A model generated the notes under the pieces. It worked only from the letters and a program-made list of their open reading frames with translations, was not told the origin of the DNA and ran no database searches. The translations under genes and the position numbers were made by a program. This document shows positions 48,272 through 56,731 of a stretch of DNA of 64,000 bases, piece after piece. Where the stretch lies: NCBI RefSeq assembly GCF_028283685.1, contig NZ_JAPWKF010000005.1, positions 62,001 to 126,000 of the forward strand, read 5' to 3'. Origin of the DNA: Edaphobacter sp. (GTDB taxonomy: Bacteria > Acidobacteriota > Terriglobia > Terriglobales > Acidobacteriaceae). Positions within the stretch are counted from its first letter, which is position 1. Each line of letters begins with the position of its first letter.

Positions 48272-49366
48272 TTGAGCAAGACGCCCAAGCGCCTTTACCT
48301 GATCCCAGTCCTTTCAAAGGCATTGGACATCCTCGAGCTGTTGCAGAACGAGGGTGAAGCCATGTCTCTGGAGGCGGTCCATCGTCGCACACGGGTCTCG
48401 AAGACCACGGTCTACCGTGTTCTTAAGACCTTTGTGCATCGCGGATACCTCTCGCGCAGCTCCGACGGTCTTTACCGGATCGTCTCCCGCCCGAAGAAGA
48501 TTCGTTTCGGCTTTGCTGCGCAAAGCGCCGAGATGCCGTTCTCTGTCGCGGTGACGGAGAGCCTCAACACTGCCGCGACAAACGCGGGCATCGACCTGGT
48601 CGTGCTCGATAACAAGTACGACGCCGCGACCGCCATTCAGAACGCGGAGGAGTTCGTCCGCTCCAAGGTCGATCTCGTCATCGAGTTCCAGGTGGTGCAG
48701 GAGGCGGCGCCGGTCATCGCTGATCGGATCGCCACAGCAGGCATTCCCCTGATCGCGATCGACATTCCACATCCCCATGCGACCTACTTTGGTGTCGATA
48801 ACTACCGCGTCGGCTATGAGGCCGGGGAGCTGCTGGCGCAGCATGCCATGGAGCAGTGGCAGGGAAAGACGACCTGGGTACTGGGGCTAGACCTCTCCGA
48901 GGCCGGATTGCTGGTGCAGAGCCGCATCACCGGAGCCTTCGCCGCCATCAAGCAGCAACAGCCAACCATCCCGGTGGAGTGCTTTGTGCGTATGGAGGGC
49001 CATGGCCGCCGCGACAAGAGCCGCAAGATCATCGGTGAATTTCTGGCCCGGCATCCCAAGGAGCATGGCATTCTGATTGCCGCAGCCAACGATACCAGCG
49101 CCCTTGGTGCGCTGGATGCCGTACGCGAGGCAAAGCGCGAAAAGCACGTTGCGATCGTCGGTCAGGACTCGATCGCCGAAGCCCTGGTGGAGATTCGCAA
49201 GAAGGACTCGCCGATGATCGGCACAATCTCGCATGAAGCCCCAAGCTATGGGGCGAACCTTATTCACATTGGCCTGGCTCTTCTCAACGGCACCACGGTT
49301 CCACCCTACAACTATGTGGAACATCGTTTGGTAACGCGGAAATCGACGAAGAAGGACGACCAGTAG
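48272..49366 (+). CDS. chimeric regulator: IclR-type winged helix + periplasmic-type sugar-binding domain
   Basis: A 364-residue protein. Residues about 11-80 are an IclR-type winged helix (PVLSKALDILELLQ, RTRVSKTTVYRVLKTFVHRGYL). From about 90 to 350 it becomes a ribose-binding-protein-like fold (SVAVTESLNTAATNAGIDLV, PLIAIDIPHPHATYFGVDNY, IVGQDSIAEALVEIRKKD), as in LacI effector domains. True IclR proteins have a GAF-like effector domain instead. The TTG start has TAGGAG 8 nt upstream. Its place inside the rhamnose island suggests it senses rhamnose or a metabolite and binds the 22-bp elements; this is inference. Confidence 0.8.
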   Translation: MSKTPKRLYLIPVLSKALDILELLQNEGEAMSLEAVHRRTRVSKTTVYRVLKTFVHRGYLSRSSDGLYRIVSRPKKIRFGFAAQSAEMPFSVAVTESLNTAATNAGIDLVVLDNKYDAATAIQNAEEFVRSKVDLVIEFQVVQEAAPVIADRIATAGIPLIAIDIPHPHATYFGVDNYRVGYEAGELLAQHAMEQWQGKTTWVLGLDLSEAGLLVQSRITGAFAAIKQQQPTIPVECFVRMEGHGRRDKSRKIIGEFLARHPKEHGILIAAANDTSALGALDAVREAKREKHVAIVGQDSIAEALVEIRKKDSPMIGTISHEAPSYGANLIHIGLALLNGTTVPPYNYVEHRLVTRKSTKKDDQ

Positions 49367-49368
49367 TG

Positions 49369-49380
49369 CAATAGAGGAAT
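49369..49380. promoter_or_regulatory. possible half-site of the rhamnose operator
   Basis: CAATAGAGGAAT just after the regulator's stop shares the eight bases CAATAGAG with the inverted form of the 22-bp element, then diverges. It precedes rhaDE by 110 bp. Weak. Confidence 0.2.
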
Positions 49381-49489
49381 TGTTGCTGTAATGATATTCA
49401 CTGTGGCATGATGGACGGTGCACGCGGGAGTATGGTCTTCTGCGTGCGCTGGATTTCACCTTGAACAGAAGGAAGCAGGTACTTTTCAC

Positions 49490-51688
49490 ATGGCAGCAAC
49501 CCTGAAGTTTCTTGAGGATCGTTGGGACGACAGCATCGCGAAAACCCTGGATGGTCCTGAGCTCCTCCGTTATCGCTCCAACCTTCTCGGCTCCGATCTT
49601 CGCATCACCAATTTCGGCGGCGGTAACACGAGCTCGAAGTTCGAGATGAAGGATCCTCTGGATCAGACGGCCAAGCAGGTTCTGTGGGTCAAGGGATCGG
49701 GTGGCGATCTTGGGTCGATCAAGCGCGAAGGATTTGCCACGCTTTATCTCGACCGCCTGCATTCGATGGAGAAGGTCTATCCGGGCGTCGAGCGCGAAGA
49801 CGAGATGGTTGCGATGTACGTGCTCTGCACCTTCGGCCACAATCCTGTTGCTGCTTCGATCGATACCCCTCTGCATGGCTTCCTGCCCTTCCCGCACGTC
49901 GACCATCTACATCCTGACTGGGCTATCGCTCTGGCAGCTTCGGCTAACGGCAAGGAGCGCATGGAGCAGTTCAATGCGGAGTTCGGCCATAAGCTTGTCT
50001 GGCTTCCCTGGCAGCGCCCCGGCTTTGAGCTGGCGATGATGCTCAAGCGTGGTGTCGAAGAAAATCCTGGCTGCGACGGCATCATCCTCGGCGGCCACGG
50101 CCTGTTTACCTGGGGAAACACCCAGCGCGAAAGCTATCTGAACACCATCACGATCATCGATCAGATCGGCCAGTTCATCGAAAAGCACGACCAGCTGCGC
50201 GGCAAGAAGACCTTCGGCGGCGCTCTGCACGAGACCCGCAGCGATGCCGCGACCGTGGCGCAGGATATCTTCGCCCATCTGCGTGGAGCCGTGAGCCGCA
50301 AGCAGCGTTGGATCGGCAACTATGTTTCGGCACCCGATGTGCTCGAATTCGCGAACAGCGTACACGCCAAGCAGCTTGCGCATCTCGGCACCAGTTGCCC
50401 GGATCACTTCATCCGCACCAAGATTCGCCCGATGTACATCGAGTGGGATCCCAAGGGCGATCCGAAGGAGATCCCTGCACTCATCGATAAATCGATTGAG
50501 ACCTACCGCAAGGAGTACGCCGAGTACTACACGAAACATGCTCTGAAGGACTCGCCGGCTCAGCGCGATGCCAGCCCGACCGTGGTGCTGATCCCAGGTG
50601 TAGGCATGTTCTCGTTCGGTAAGAACAAGACGGAGGCACGTCTTACCGGTGAGTTCTACACCAATGCGATCCACGTGATGCAGGGCGCCGGTTCTCTCTC
50701 TGGCGAAGGCAAGATTTCTGACGTTCCGCAGGCCGGTCCGGCTGCCGGGCCGGAAGAGTTCACCGTCTACGAAAACTACGTCGCTCTTCCGCCCAGCGAG
50801 GCCTTCCGCATCGAATACTGGGCTCTGGAAGAGGCCAAGATTCGCCGTATGCCACCGGAGAAGGAACTCAGCCGTCGCATTGTTCTTATCGTCGGCGGTG
50901 GCAGCGGTATCGGTCGCGAGACCGCTCTGCTGGCAGCGGAGCGTGGAGCGCACATCGTTGTTGCCGACCGCGACATCAAGGGCGCGGAGGCGGTTGCGGA
51001 GGAGTGCAAGAAGATCGCCGGCAAGGAAGCCGTCATCTTTACCTCGATCGACATCACCAAGCGCGACACGATTGCAGAGGCGCTGAAGGCTACGGTGAGC
51101 GCGTTCGGTGGACTCGATCTCGTCATCAATACGGCTGCAATCTTTCCGTCGTCTCCCTCCGGAGTCATCAGCGATGCGCAGTGGGGCACCACGCTTGAGA
51201 TTAACGTCACGGCCAACTACCTGCTGGCGGACGAGGCGGATAAGGTCCTTAAGGCACAGGGCATCGGTGGTTCGGTGGTGCTGACCAGCTCGGCGAACGC
51301 AGTTGTCGCCAAGAAGGGAAGCGAGGCCTACGACGTCTCGAAGGCGGCGCTCAGCCATCTTGTGCGTGAGCTGGCGGTGACGCTCTCTCCCGTACGCGTC
51401 AACGGCATCTCTCCCGCGACCGTGGTGAAGGGATCGACGATGTTCCCCCGCGACCGTGTGAAGGCATCGTTGAAGAAGTACGACATCGCCTTCGAGGAAG
51501 CGGACAGCGATGATGCACTGCGCAATAAGCTGGCTGGCTTTTATGCCAAGCGCACGCTGACCCACGTTCCCATCGATCCGAAGGACTGCGCCGAGGCGAT
51601 CCTGTTCCTCGCCGGCCCGAAGACGCCGGTGACGACGGGCCACTTGATTCCGGTCGATGGCGGACTGGTCGAGGCCTATCTCCGGTGA
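49490..51688 (+). CDS. rhaD: bifunctional rhamnulose-1-phosphate aldolase / L-lactaldehyde dehydrogenase (SDR)
   Basis: A 732-residue fusion. Residues about 1-430 are a class II aldolase: FGGGNTSSKF, then the zinc histidines in HGFLPFPHVDHLHPD and GGHGLFTWG. From about 460 a short-chain dehydrogenase follows, with VGGGSGIGRETALL for the dinucleotide, serine in LTSSANA near 602, and YDVSK with the catalytic Tyr and Lys near 614-618. Aldol cleavage gives dihydroxyacetone phosphate and L-lactaldehyde; the SDR oxidises the latter to L-lactate, as reported for RhaEW/YuxG-type fusions. Start at ATG 49490. The stop overlaps rhaB by 4 bp. Confidence 0.9.
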   Translation: MAATLKFLEDRWDDSIAKTLDGPELLRYRSNLLGSDLRITNFGGGNTSSKFEMKDPLDQTAKQVLWVKGSGGDLGSIKREGFATLYLDRLHSMEKVYPGVEREDEMVAMYVLCTFGHNPVAASIDTPLHGFLPFPHVDHLHPDWAIALAASANGKERMEQFNAEFGHKLVWLPWQRPGFELAMMLKRGVEENPGCDGIILGGHGLFTWGNTQRESYLNTITIIDQIGQFIEKHDQLRGKKTFGGALHETRSDAATVAQDIFAHLRGAVSRKQRWIGNYVSAPDVLEFANSVHAKQLAHLGTSCPDHFIRTKIRPMYIEWDPKGDPKEIPALIDKSIETYRKEYAEYYTKHALKDSPAQRDASPTVVLIPGVGMFSFGKNKTEARLTGEFYTNAIHVMQGAGSLSGEGKISDVPQAGPAAGPEEFTVYENYVALPPSEAFRIEYWALEEAKIRRMPPEKELSRRIVLIVGGGSGIGRETALLAAERGAHIVVADRDIKGAEAVAEECKKIAGKEAVIFTSIDITKRDTIAEALKATVSAFGGLDLVINTAAIFPSSPSGVISDAQWGTTLEINVTANYLLADEADKVLKAQGIGGSVVLTSSANAVVAKKGSEAYDVSKAALSHLVRELAVTLSPVRVNGISPATVVKGSTMFPRDRVKASLKKYDIAFEEADSDDALRNKLAGFYAKRTLTHVPIDPKDCAEAILFLAGPKTPVTTGHLIPVDGGLVEAYLR

Positions 51689-53106
51689 GCCACACAGCAT
51701 CGTCCACACATAACCATGGTCCGGCAAATCAGCCGGACCATGGTGCTTTGATCGCCGTTGATCTTGGCGCAGAGAGCTGTCGTGTCTCTCTGCTGCGCTG
51801 GCGCGACGGCAAGCCGCACATCGAGCTGGTGCATCGCTTTGGACACCATGCAGAGCAGCGCGAGAGCGGCCTGCACTGGAACTTCAGCCAGATCGCCGCA
51901 GGTGTGGAGCAGGGATTGGCGCAATGCGCCGAGATCGCAACAGAAGGAGTGCGCTCTATTGCCGTCGATGGCTGGGCCGTCGATTATGTGCGTCTTGGTG
52001 ATGACGGCAAGGCGATCGCCGAGCCCTTCTGCTACCGCGATGCGCGCAACCAGAAGGCGGAGGCCTCTCTTCATGAGCGCATTACCCCTGAGCGCCTGCG
52101 CGAGTTGAGCGGTGTCCAGCTGCAGCCGTTGAACACGGTCTACCAGCAGCATGCGGATCATCTGAACGCAGCTCATACTTCATGGCTCAACCTGCCGGAG
52201 TACCTCCTTTATCTCTGGGGCGGACGCCCGGTCGCGGAACGCAGCAATGCAACGCACAGCGCGATGATCGGGCTTGACGGCAAGTGGTGCAAAGAGATCT
52301 TCGACGCCACAGGCGTCAGGATCGAAGACGCGCCTGAGCTGGTCGAGGCCGGTACCGTCGTCGGCACCTACAACGGCAGCATCGTTAAGCTGCATGGCGC
52401 AAAGCTGATTGCTCCGTGCTGCCATGACACCGCAAGTGCGGTCGCGGGCATTCCCGCCGAAGGCGAAGAGTGGGCCTACATCAGCTCCGGTACGTGGTCG
52501 CTGGTGGGAACAGTGCTGGATAAGGCATGTAACAGTGCGGAGGCGGCGAAGGAGAACTTCACGAATCTGGGTGCTGCGGGAGGTCGTGTGCTCTTCCATA
52601 AGGGCATCAATGGCATGTGGCTGCTACAGCAGTCCATGCGTGCCTGGAAGCTCAGCGATGTGGCGGCTCTGGTAGAGCAGGCACGCGCGCTTCCCGATGT
52701 TCCCCTGTCGGAGCTGATCGACGTGGATGACCCCGACCTCGCTATTCCCGGTGATATGCCGGCACGCATCAACGCACAGCGCGCGGCAGGAGGACTCAGT
52801 CCTATCTCCGATCCTCCTCAGATGGCACGCCTCATCTTCGAGTCGCTCGCCGCTCGCTATGCCAGTGTGCTGCACTCGATCTCGGCGATGACAGGCAAGC
52901 GTTTTGCCAGGATCTATATCGTTGGTGGCGGCAGCCAGAACACGCTGCTTAATGCGTTGACGGAGAAGGCAACCGGCCTGAAAGTGATCCGCGGCGCAGT
53001 GGAGAGCTCGACGATCGGCAACTTCGCGTTACAGTTCGCGACGCTTGACGGCGATACCTCGGCTAACAACATTGCTCGCTGGGCGGCGGCCCTGCAATCC
53101 AGCTAG
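51685..53106 (+). CDS. rhaB: rhamnulokinase
   Basis: Phosphorylates L-rhamnulose at C1 with ATP. The 473-residue FGGY-family kinase starts with GTG overlapping the rhaDE stop (GTGA). ALIAVDLGAESCRVSL is phosphate 1 and GLHWNFSQI, DGWAVDYVRLG (catalytic Asp) and YISSGTWSLVG follow; IYIVGGGSQNTLLNALTEKATG is the adenosine motif. It ends the rhamnose island and overlaps the convergent M20 gene by 4 bp. Confidence 0.93.
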   Translation: MSHTASSTHNHGPANQPDHGALIAVDLGAESCRVSLLRWRDGKPHIELVHRFGHHAEQRESGLHWNFSQIAAGVEQGLAQCAEIATEGVRSIAVDGWAVDYVRLGDDGKAIAEPFCYRDARNQKAEASLHERITPERLRELSGVQLQPLNTVYQQHADHLNAAHTSWLNLPEYLLYLWGGRPVAERSNATHSAMIGLDGKWCKEIFDATGVRIEDAPELVEAGTVVGTYNGSIVKLHGAKLIAPCCHDTASAVAGIPAEGEEWAYISSGTWSLVGTVLDKACNSAEAAKENFTNLGAAGGRVLFHKGINGMWLLQQSMRAWKLSDVAALVEQARALPDVPLSELIDVDDPDLAIPGDMPARINAQRAAGGLSPISDPPQMARLIFESLAARYASVLHSISAMTGKRFARIYIVGGGSQNTLLNALTEKATGLKVIRGAVESSTIGNFALQFATLDGDTSANNIARWAAALQSS

Positions 53107-54398
53107 GCGCCGCACCAGTCGAGTGCGGCAGCCAGCATCGCCTCCGCAGACTGAAAGAGCGACTTCATCTCAACGTACTCGTTGGGATTGTGTGCTCCAC
53201 CGCCGCACGGTCCGAAGACCAGCGTGGGAATGTTGTAGCCACGCTGCATCAGGAAGGCATCGCAGGGATAAGGAGCGGCGGTAAGTGTTGCCGAGCCCAT
53301 CACTGTTTCGACGCTCTTGACCATGCACCTGGTCCACGCGTGTGACGCCGAAAGCTCGTGGCCGAGGAGAGGCGATTCCAACAGCGGCGACCACTTCACC
53401 GGATACTTGCGGAAGAACGAGTCCTGTCTTTCGAACCGGCGCAGAGATGCCTCAATCTGGCTAATCAGGGCGTCGACGTCTTCGTGTGGGAGTGTTTGAA
53501 AGTAAACGCGGATACCGGCGCGTAGCGGGACGCTCAGGGGGAGCAGGTTCTCCATGCGGTTGGCTTCGACGGCCAGCACCTGCACCGGAGCAGCATCGGC
53601 GAAGTCCTTGTAGGCTCCACGAGCTTTGACGGTCTTCCGCCGCTGCACCCAGCTGTCGACCCATCCCAGTAACCGTCCCAGCGGGATCGCGGGACTTACG
53701 ACCTCGCCCGACGAGAAGTAATCCTTCTCCGATCCTGCCTGGACCAGCAGGTCAACGACGAAGCTGCCTCGCGTGGCGCGATAGATCTCCATCTGCGTTC
53801 CTTCGGCGATGACGCAGGCATCCGCATTGTCGCCTCGCATCCGGCCTGCCAGGGTGCCGTTGCCGCCGCCCCACTCCTCGTCCACCACGGACTCAAAGAG
53901 AAGATCGCCCTTCAGCCGAATCCCCGCCCGCTTCAGGGCTACCAGTACGGCCACCTGCGCCACCATGCCGCCCTTCATATCGAAGGTTCCCAACCCCGAC
54001 ATGCGCCCGCGGCTGAGAGAAGGCTCCCAGGGGGAATGCTTCCAGCCTGCCAGATCGGTGGGGACGGTATCCATGTGGCCGCTTAGCAAAAGGCTGTGGC
54101 CTCCGCCTGAACCTGCGACGCGCACCACGAGATTCTTTCTGCCCTTATAGTTACGCTGTCTTCTGCTCCAAGGGTTTTTCGACTTTGCGACAAACTCTGT
54201 ATCGTAGAGTTCCGAACGGAGGCCATGTTGACGGAAGAATTTCTGGAAGACGAGCTGACCCGGGGTCTCGTTGCCATCGGGAGGAATTGAGACGGTGTTC
54301 ACGCGTATCAGGTCCTTCAGGAGCTCGGTGAGTTCTGGCTTGAGATCTTTTAGCGCACGAACGGCTGCAGCTTCTGCATCGGCGGATATTTGTCGCAT
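53103..54398 (-). CDS. M20-family metallohydrolase (ArgE/DapE-like deacylase)
   Basis: A 431-residue dizinc hydrolase. Metal ligands appear in order: LLSGHMDTVPTD (His), GTFDMKGGM (bridging Asp), ESVVDEEWGGGNG (general base and metal Glu) and GGGAHNPNEYVE (last His). M20 enzymes remove acyl groups from amino acids or sugars, or cut dipeptides. It is divergent from agaS-pfkB, with 74 bp of AT-rich DNA between; if they share a pathway, it may deacylate an N-acyl amino sugar or related amide. No signal peptide, so cytosolic. Confidence 0.8.
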   Translation of the reverse strand: MRQISADAEAAAVRALKDLKPELTELLKDLIRVNTVSIPPDGNETPGQLVFQKFFRQHGLRSELYDTEFVAKSKNPWSRRQRNYKGRKNLVVRVAGSGGGHSLLLSGHMDTVPTDLAGWKHSPWEPSLSRGRMSGLGTFDMKGGMVAQVAVLVALKRAGIRLKGDLLFESVVDEEWGGGNGTLAGRMRGDNADACVIAEGTQMEIYRATRGSFVVDLLVQAGSEKDYFSSGEVVSPAIPLGRLLGWVDSWVQRRKTVKARGAYKDFADAAPVQVLAVEANRMENLLPLSVPLRAGIRVYFQTLPHEDVDALISQIEASLRRFERQDSFFRKYPVKWSPLLESPLLGHELSASHAWTRCMVKSVETVMGSATLTAAPYPCDAFLMQRGYNIPTLVFGPCGGGAHNPNEYVEMKSLFQSAEAMLAAALDWCGA

Positions 54399-54447
54399 TC
54401 CAGTTTTTTACCTATCAAGCAGGATGAATAATTGTTATCTTTTATTA

Positions 54448-54453
54448 TATAAT
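54448..54453 (+). promoter_or_regulatory. candidate -10 element of agaS
   Basis: TATAAT sits in an AT-rich stretch 19 bp before the agaS start, with no good -35 at 17 bp. The leader would be very short and has no Shine-Dalgarno, so agaS may be translated from a nearly leaderless mRNA. Confidence 0.35.
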
Positions 54454-54472
54454 TATTTCGTTTGCTAACTTT

Positions 54473-55675
54473 ATGGACAATTTAGAACTAAAAACTGAAT
54501 CTGCTGACCTACAGACTGAAATACTGCGACTCCAGACTCTCTCTGACGAGCACGGTCATGTTGCTACGTTGCGAGAGATTCTGCAGCAGCCTGCCACCTG
54601 GCTGATTACGGCGAAACAAGCCTCAGCCTTGTTGGTCGACCTTAAGCATTTTACGGATGGCGTTGCGGCGGTCATTCTGACGGGGTCGGGAAGCTCGGAG
54701 TATGCCGGTGATTGTAGCCGGCCCATGTTGCAGCGCCGTCTTGCAATCACGGTGCAGGTCACTGGATCCGGTACTATTCTGACCGACGGTATCGATCTGC
54801 TGGCGCCTGAGCGGCCTGCTCTGATGATCTCTTTTGCTCGTTCGGGGGATAGCCCGGAGAGCGTGGCGGCGTTGCTCAAGGTATCGGAGGCCGATACCGC
54901 GGTGCGCCAGTTGGTCATCACCTGCAACGCAAACGGCCAGCTTGCTGCGAAGGCGAAGATGGATGCGAACGTCCACGCCGTGGTCCTCGACGATCGTACC
55001 AACGACCGCAGCCTCGTCATGACGAGTAGCTTTACCAACATGGTGCTCACTGCGATGTCACTTGGCTGGAGCGCCAATCCGTCAGAGTTTATTTCATTTG
55101 CAGAGCAGCTTAGCCAGACGGCAGAGAGGCTCCTGGACGATGCCTTCCAGCGGCTGCCGAAGATCGCTCGGCTGCCCTTCCATCGCGCCTTCTATCTCGC
55201 GGACGCCTCGGCCTTTGGAGCCGCCCGCGAATCCGCGTTGAAGATGACGGAGATGACTGCCGGCCGCGTGATGACCACCAGCGAGACCTATCTTGGACTG
55301 CGCCATGGGCCCATGAGCGCCATCGACCCCAACACCCTGGTGGTGTGCTTCCTGTCGTCCGAGCCGGTGCGTCGCGCCTACGAGATCGATCTCATCTCAG
55401 AGCTGAACGCCAAGAAGCTTGGCTTGCGAAAGATCCTGGTCGGTGCCAACATTCCGCAGGATCTGCTGAATGACGGGGACCTCGCTTTCGAAGACAATGG
55501 TTTCGTGGCTGCTGGTGATGATGGCTGTTCCCTCCTGCATGTGCTGATCGGCCAGGTGTTGGCCTTTTATCGCTGTATGCACGAGGGGCTCAAGCCCGAT
55601 GCTCCGTCTGCCACCGGTGTTATCAGCCGCGTGGTGCAGAAGTTCCGTCTGCATGGGATCTCCACCGCTGGCTGA
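54473..55675 (+). CDS. agaS: AgaS-like SIS-domain sugar isomerase/deaminase
   Basis: A 400-residue protein with two SIS domains. ILTGSGSSEYAGDCSRP near residue 69 and SFARSGDSPESVAALLK near 122 are the phosphosugar-binding loops, and RESALKMTEMTAGRVMTTSETYLGLRHGPMSA in two parts gives the second domain. It resembles AgaS, the galactosamine-6-phosphate deaminase/isomerase. The sugar PfkB kinase follows 95 bp downstream. Together with the divergent M20 deacylase they outline an amino-sugar route; the exact sugar is unknown. Confidence 0.8.
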   Translation: MDNLELKTESADLQTEILRLQTLSDEHGHVATLREILQQPATWLITAKQASALLVDLKHFTDGVAAVILTGSGSSEYAGDCSRPMLQRRLAITVQVTGSGTILTDGIDLLAPERPALMISFARSGDSPESVAALLKVSEADTAVRQLVITCNANGQLAAKAKMDANVHAVVLDDRTNDRSLVMTSSFTNMVLTAMSLGWSANPSEFISFAEQLSQTAERLLDDAFQRLPKIARLPFHRAFYLADASAFGAARESALKMTEMTAGRVMTTSETYLGLRHGPMSAIDPNTLVVCFLSSEPVRRAYEIDLISELNAKKLGLRKILVGANIPQDLLNDGDLAFEDNGFVAAGDDGCSLLHVLIGQVLAFYRCMHEGLKPDAPSATGVISRVVQKFRLHGISTAG

Positions 55676-55770
55676 GCATCATCCTGAATTAAGATGAGAG
55701 TGTCTTTCGTTTTATTTCTTTTTGGCGACACGTCCGGTCGTTCGTTATTCCACTTGAGGAGAGTTCTGCT

Positions 55771-56721
55771 CTGAAACACCGCTTCCAGATTGCAATGGCC
55801 GGCGAGATCAACTTGGATCTCATCCTTTATGGTCTTCCGTCGGAGATGCCGATGGAGCGCGAGCTGCTTGCCTCGCGGTTTGAGGTGACGCTAGGCAGCT
55901 CCTCGGCGATCCTTGCGCATAACCTCGCTACGCTGGGAACGTCGGTGACGTTTACGACCCGCGTTGGAGGCGATGACCTGGGACGGATTGCGCTAGAGCG
56001 GCTCTCGCAGGCTGAGGTCGATCTCTCTCGCGTGACCCATGCCACCAATGACACCGCTACCGGTGTCACGATCGTGTTGCCGCACAGCGATGGGCGGCAT
56101 ATGTTTACCTATCCCGGAACGATGGCGGAGATGGGAATCGGCGATCTCGACCTGGAGCACCTTGCTCAGGCACAGCACTTTCATCTCTCTTCGCCCTACC
56201 TTCAGACAGGACTTCTTCCGGACGTCGGTCCACTCTTCCGCCGTCTGAGGGAAGCTGGTCTTACGATCTCGCTCGACACCAACGACGATCCTGACGACCG
56301 CTGGGAGAACCTGCTCGACGGCGTTCTTCCGTGGGTCGATGTGCTGCTGCCCAATGAATCCGAAGCCTGCCGTATGACCCGCACCAGCAGCGTGGAGGAG
56401 GCGATTGAGCGTCTTGGCGCCATCGTTCCCACTGTGGCGGTGAAGTGCGGCTCGCGCGGTGCCCTGGTGCGACACGCAGGCAAGACGCAGCATGTCGATC
56501 CGCTCACGGTTGAACCCGTCGATACGGTTGGGGCTGGAGATAGCTTCAACGCCGGTTTCCTGCATGCATGGCTGCTTGGCGCTCCGGCAGCGCTTGCAGC
56601 TCGTGCCGGCAATATCACGGGCGCGTTTTCGACGCTTCGCTCCGGCGGAACAGAGGCATTTCGCGATGTGGCGCTCAGGAACAGCTTCTTTGAGCGCCAC
56701 CCGCTGCCGCTACATTCTTAG
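55771..56721 (+). CDS. PfkB-family carbohydrate kinase
   Basis: A 316-residue sugar kinase of the ribokinase/PfkB type: MAGEINLDLILYG at the start, GSSSAILAHNLATLG, TRVGGDDLG, and PVDTVGAGDSFNAGF with the catalytic Asp near the C-terminus. The start is placed at CTG 55771 because GAGGAGA lies 8 nt upstream and the residues KHRFQIA complete the first beta strand; the first ATG at 55795 has no RBS and would cut that strand. CTG starts are rare, so the ATG remains possible. Cotranscribed with agaS. Confidence 0.8.
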   Translation: MKHRFQIAMAGEINLDLILYGLPSEMPMERELLASRFEVTLGSSSAILAHNLATLGTSVTFTTRVGGDDLGRIALERLSQAEVDLSRVTHATNDTATGVTIVLPHSDGRHMFTYPGTMAEMGIGDLDLEHLAQAQHFHLSSPYLQTGLLPDVGPLFRRLREAGLTISLDTNDDPDDRWENLLDGVLPWVDVLLPNESEACRMTRTSSVEEAIERLGAIVPTVAVKCGSRGALVRHAGKTQHVDPLTVEPVDTVGAGDSFNAGFLHAWLLGAPAALAARAGNITGAFSTLRSGGTEAFRDVALRNSFFERHPLPLHS

Positions 56722-56731
56722 CGGATGTCTC

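Noticed and set aside
49907..51727. 606-codon open frame antisense to rhaDE
   Set aside because: Long only because of codon bias in the real gene; no domain recognised.
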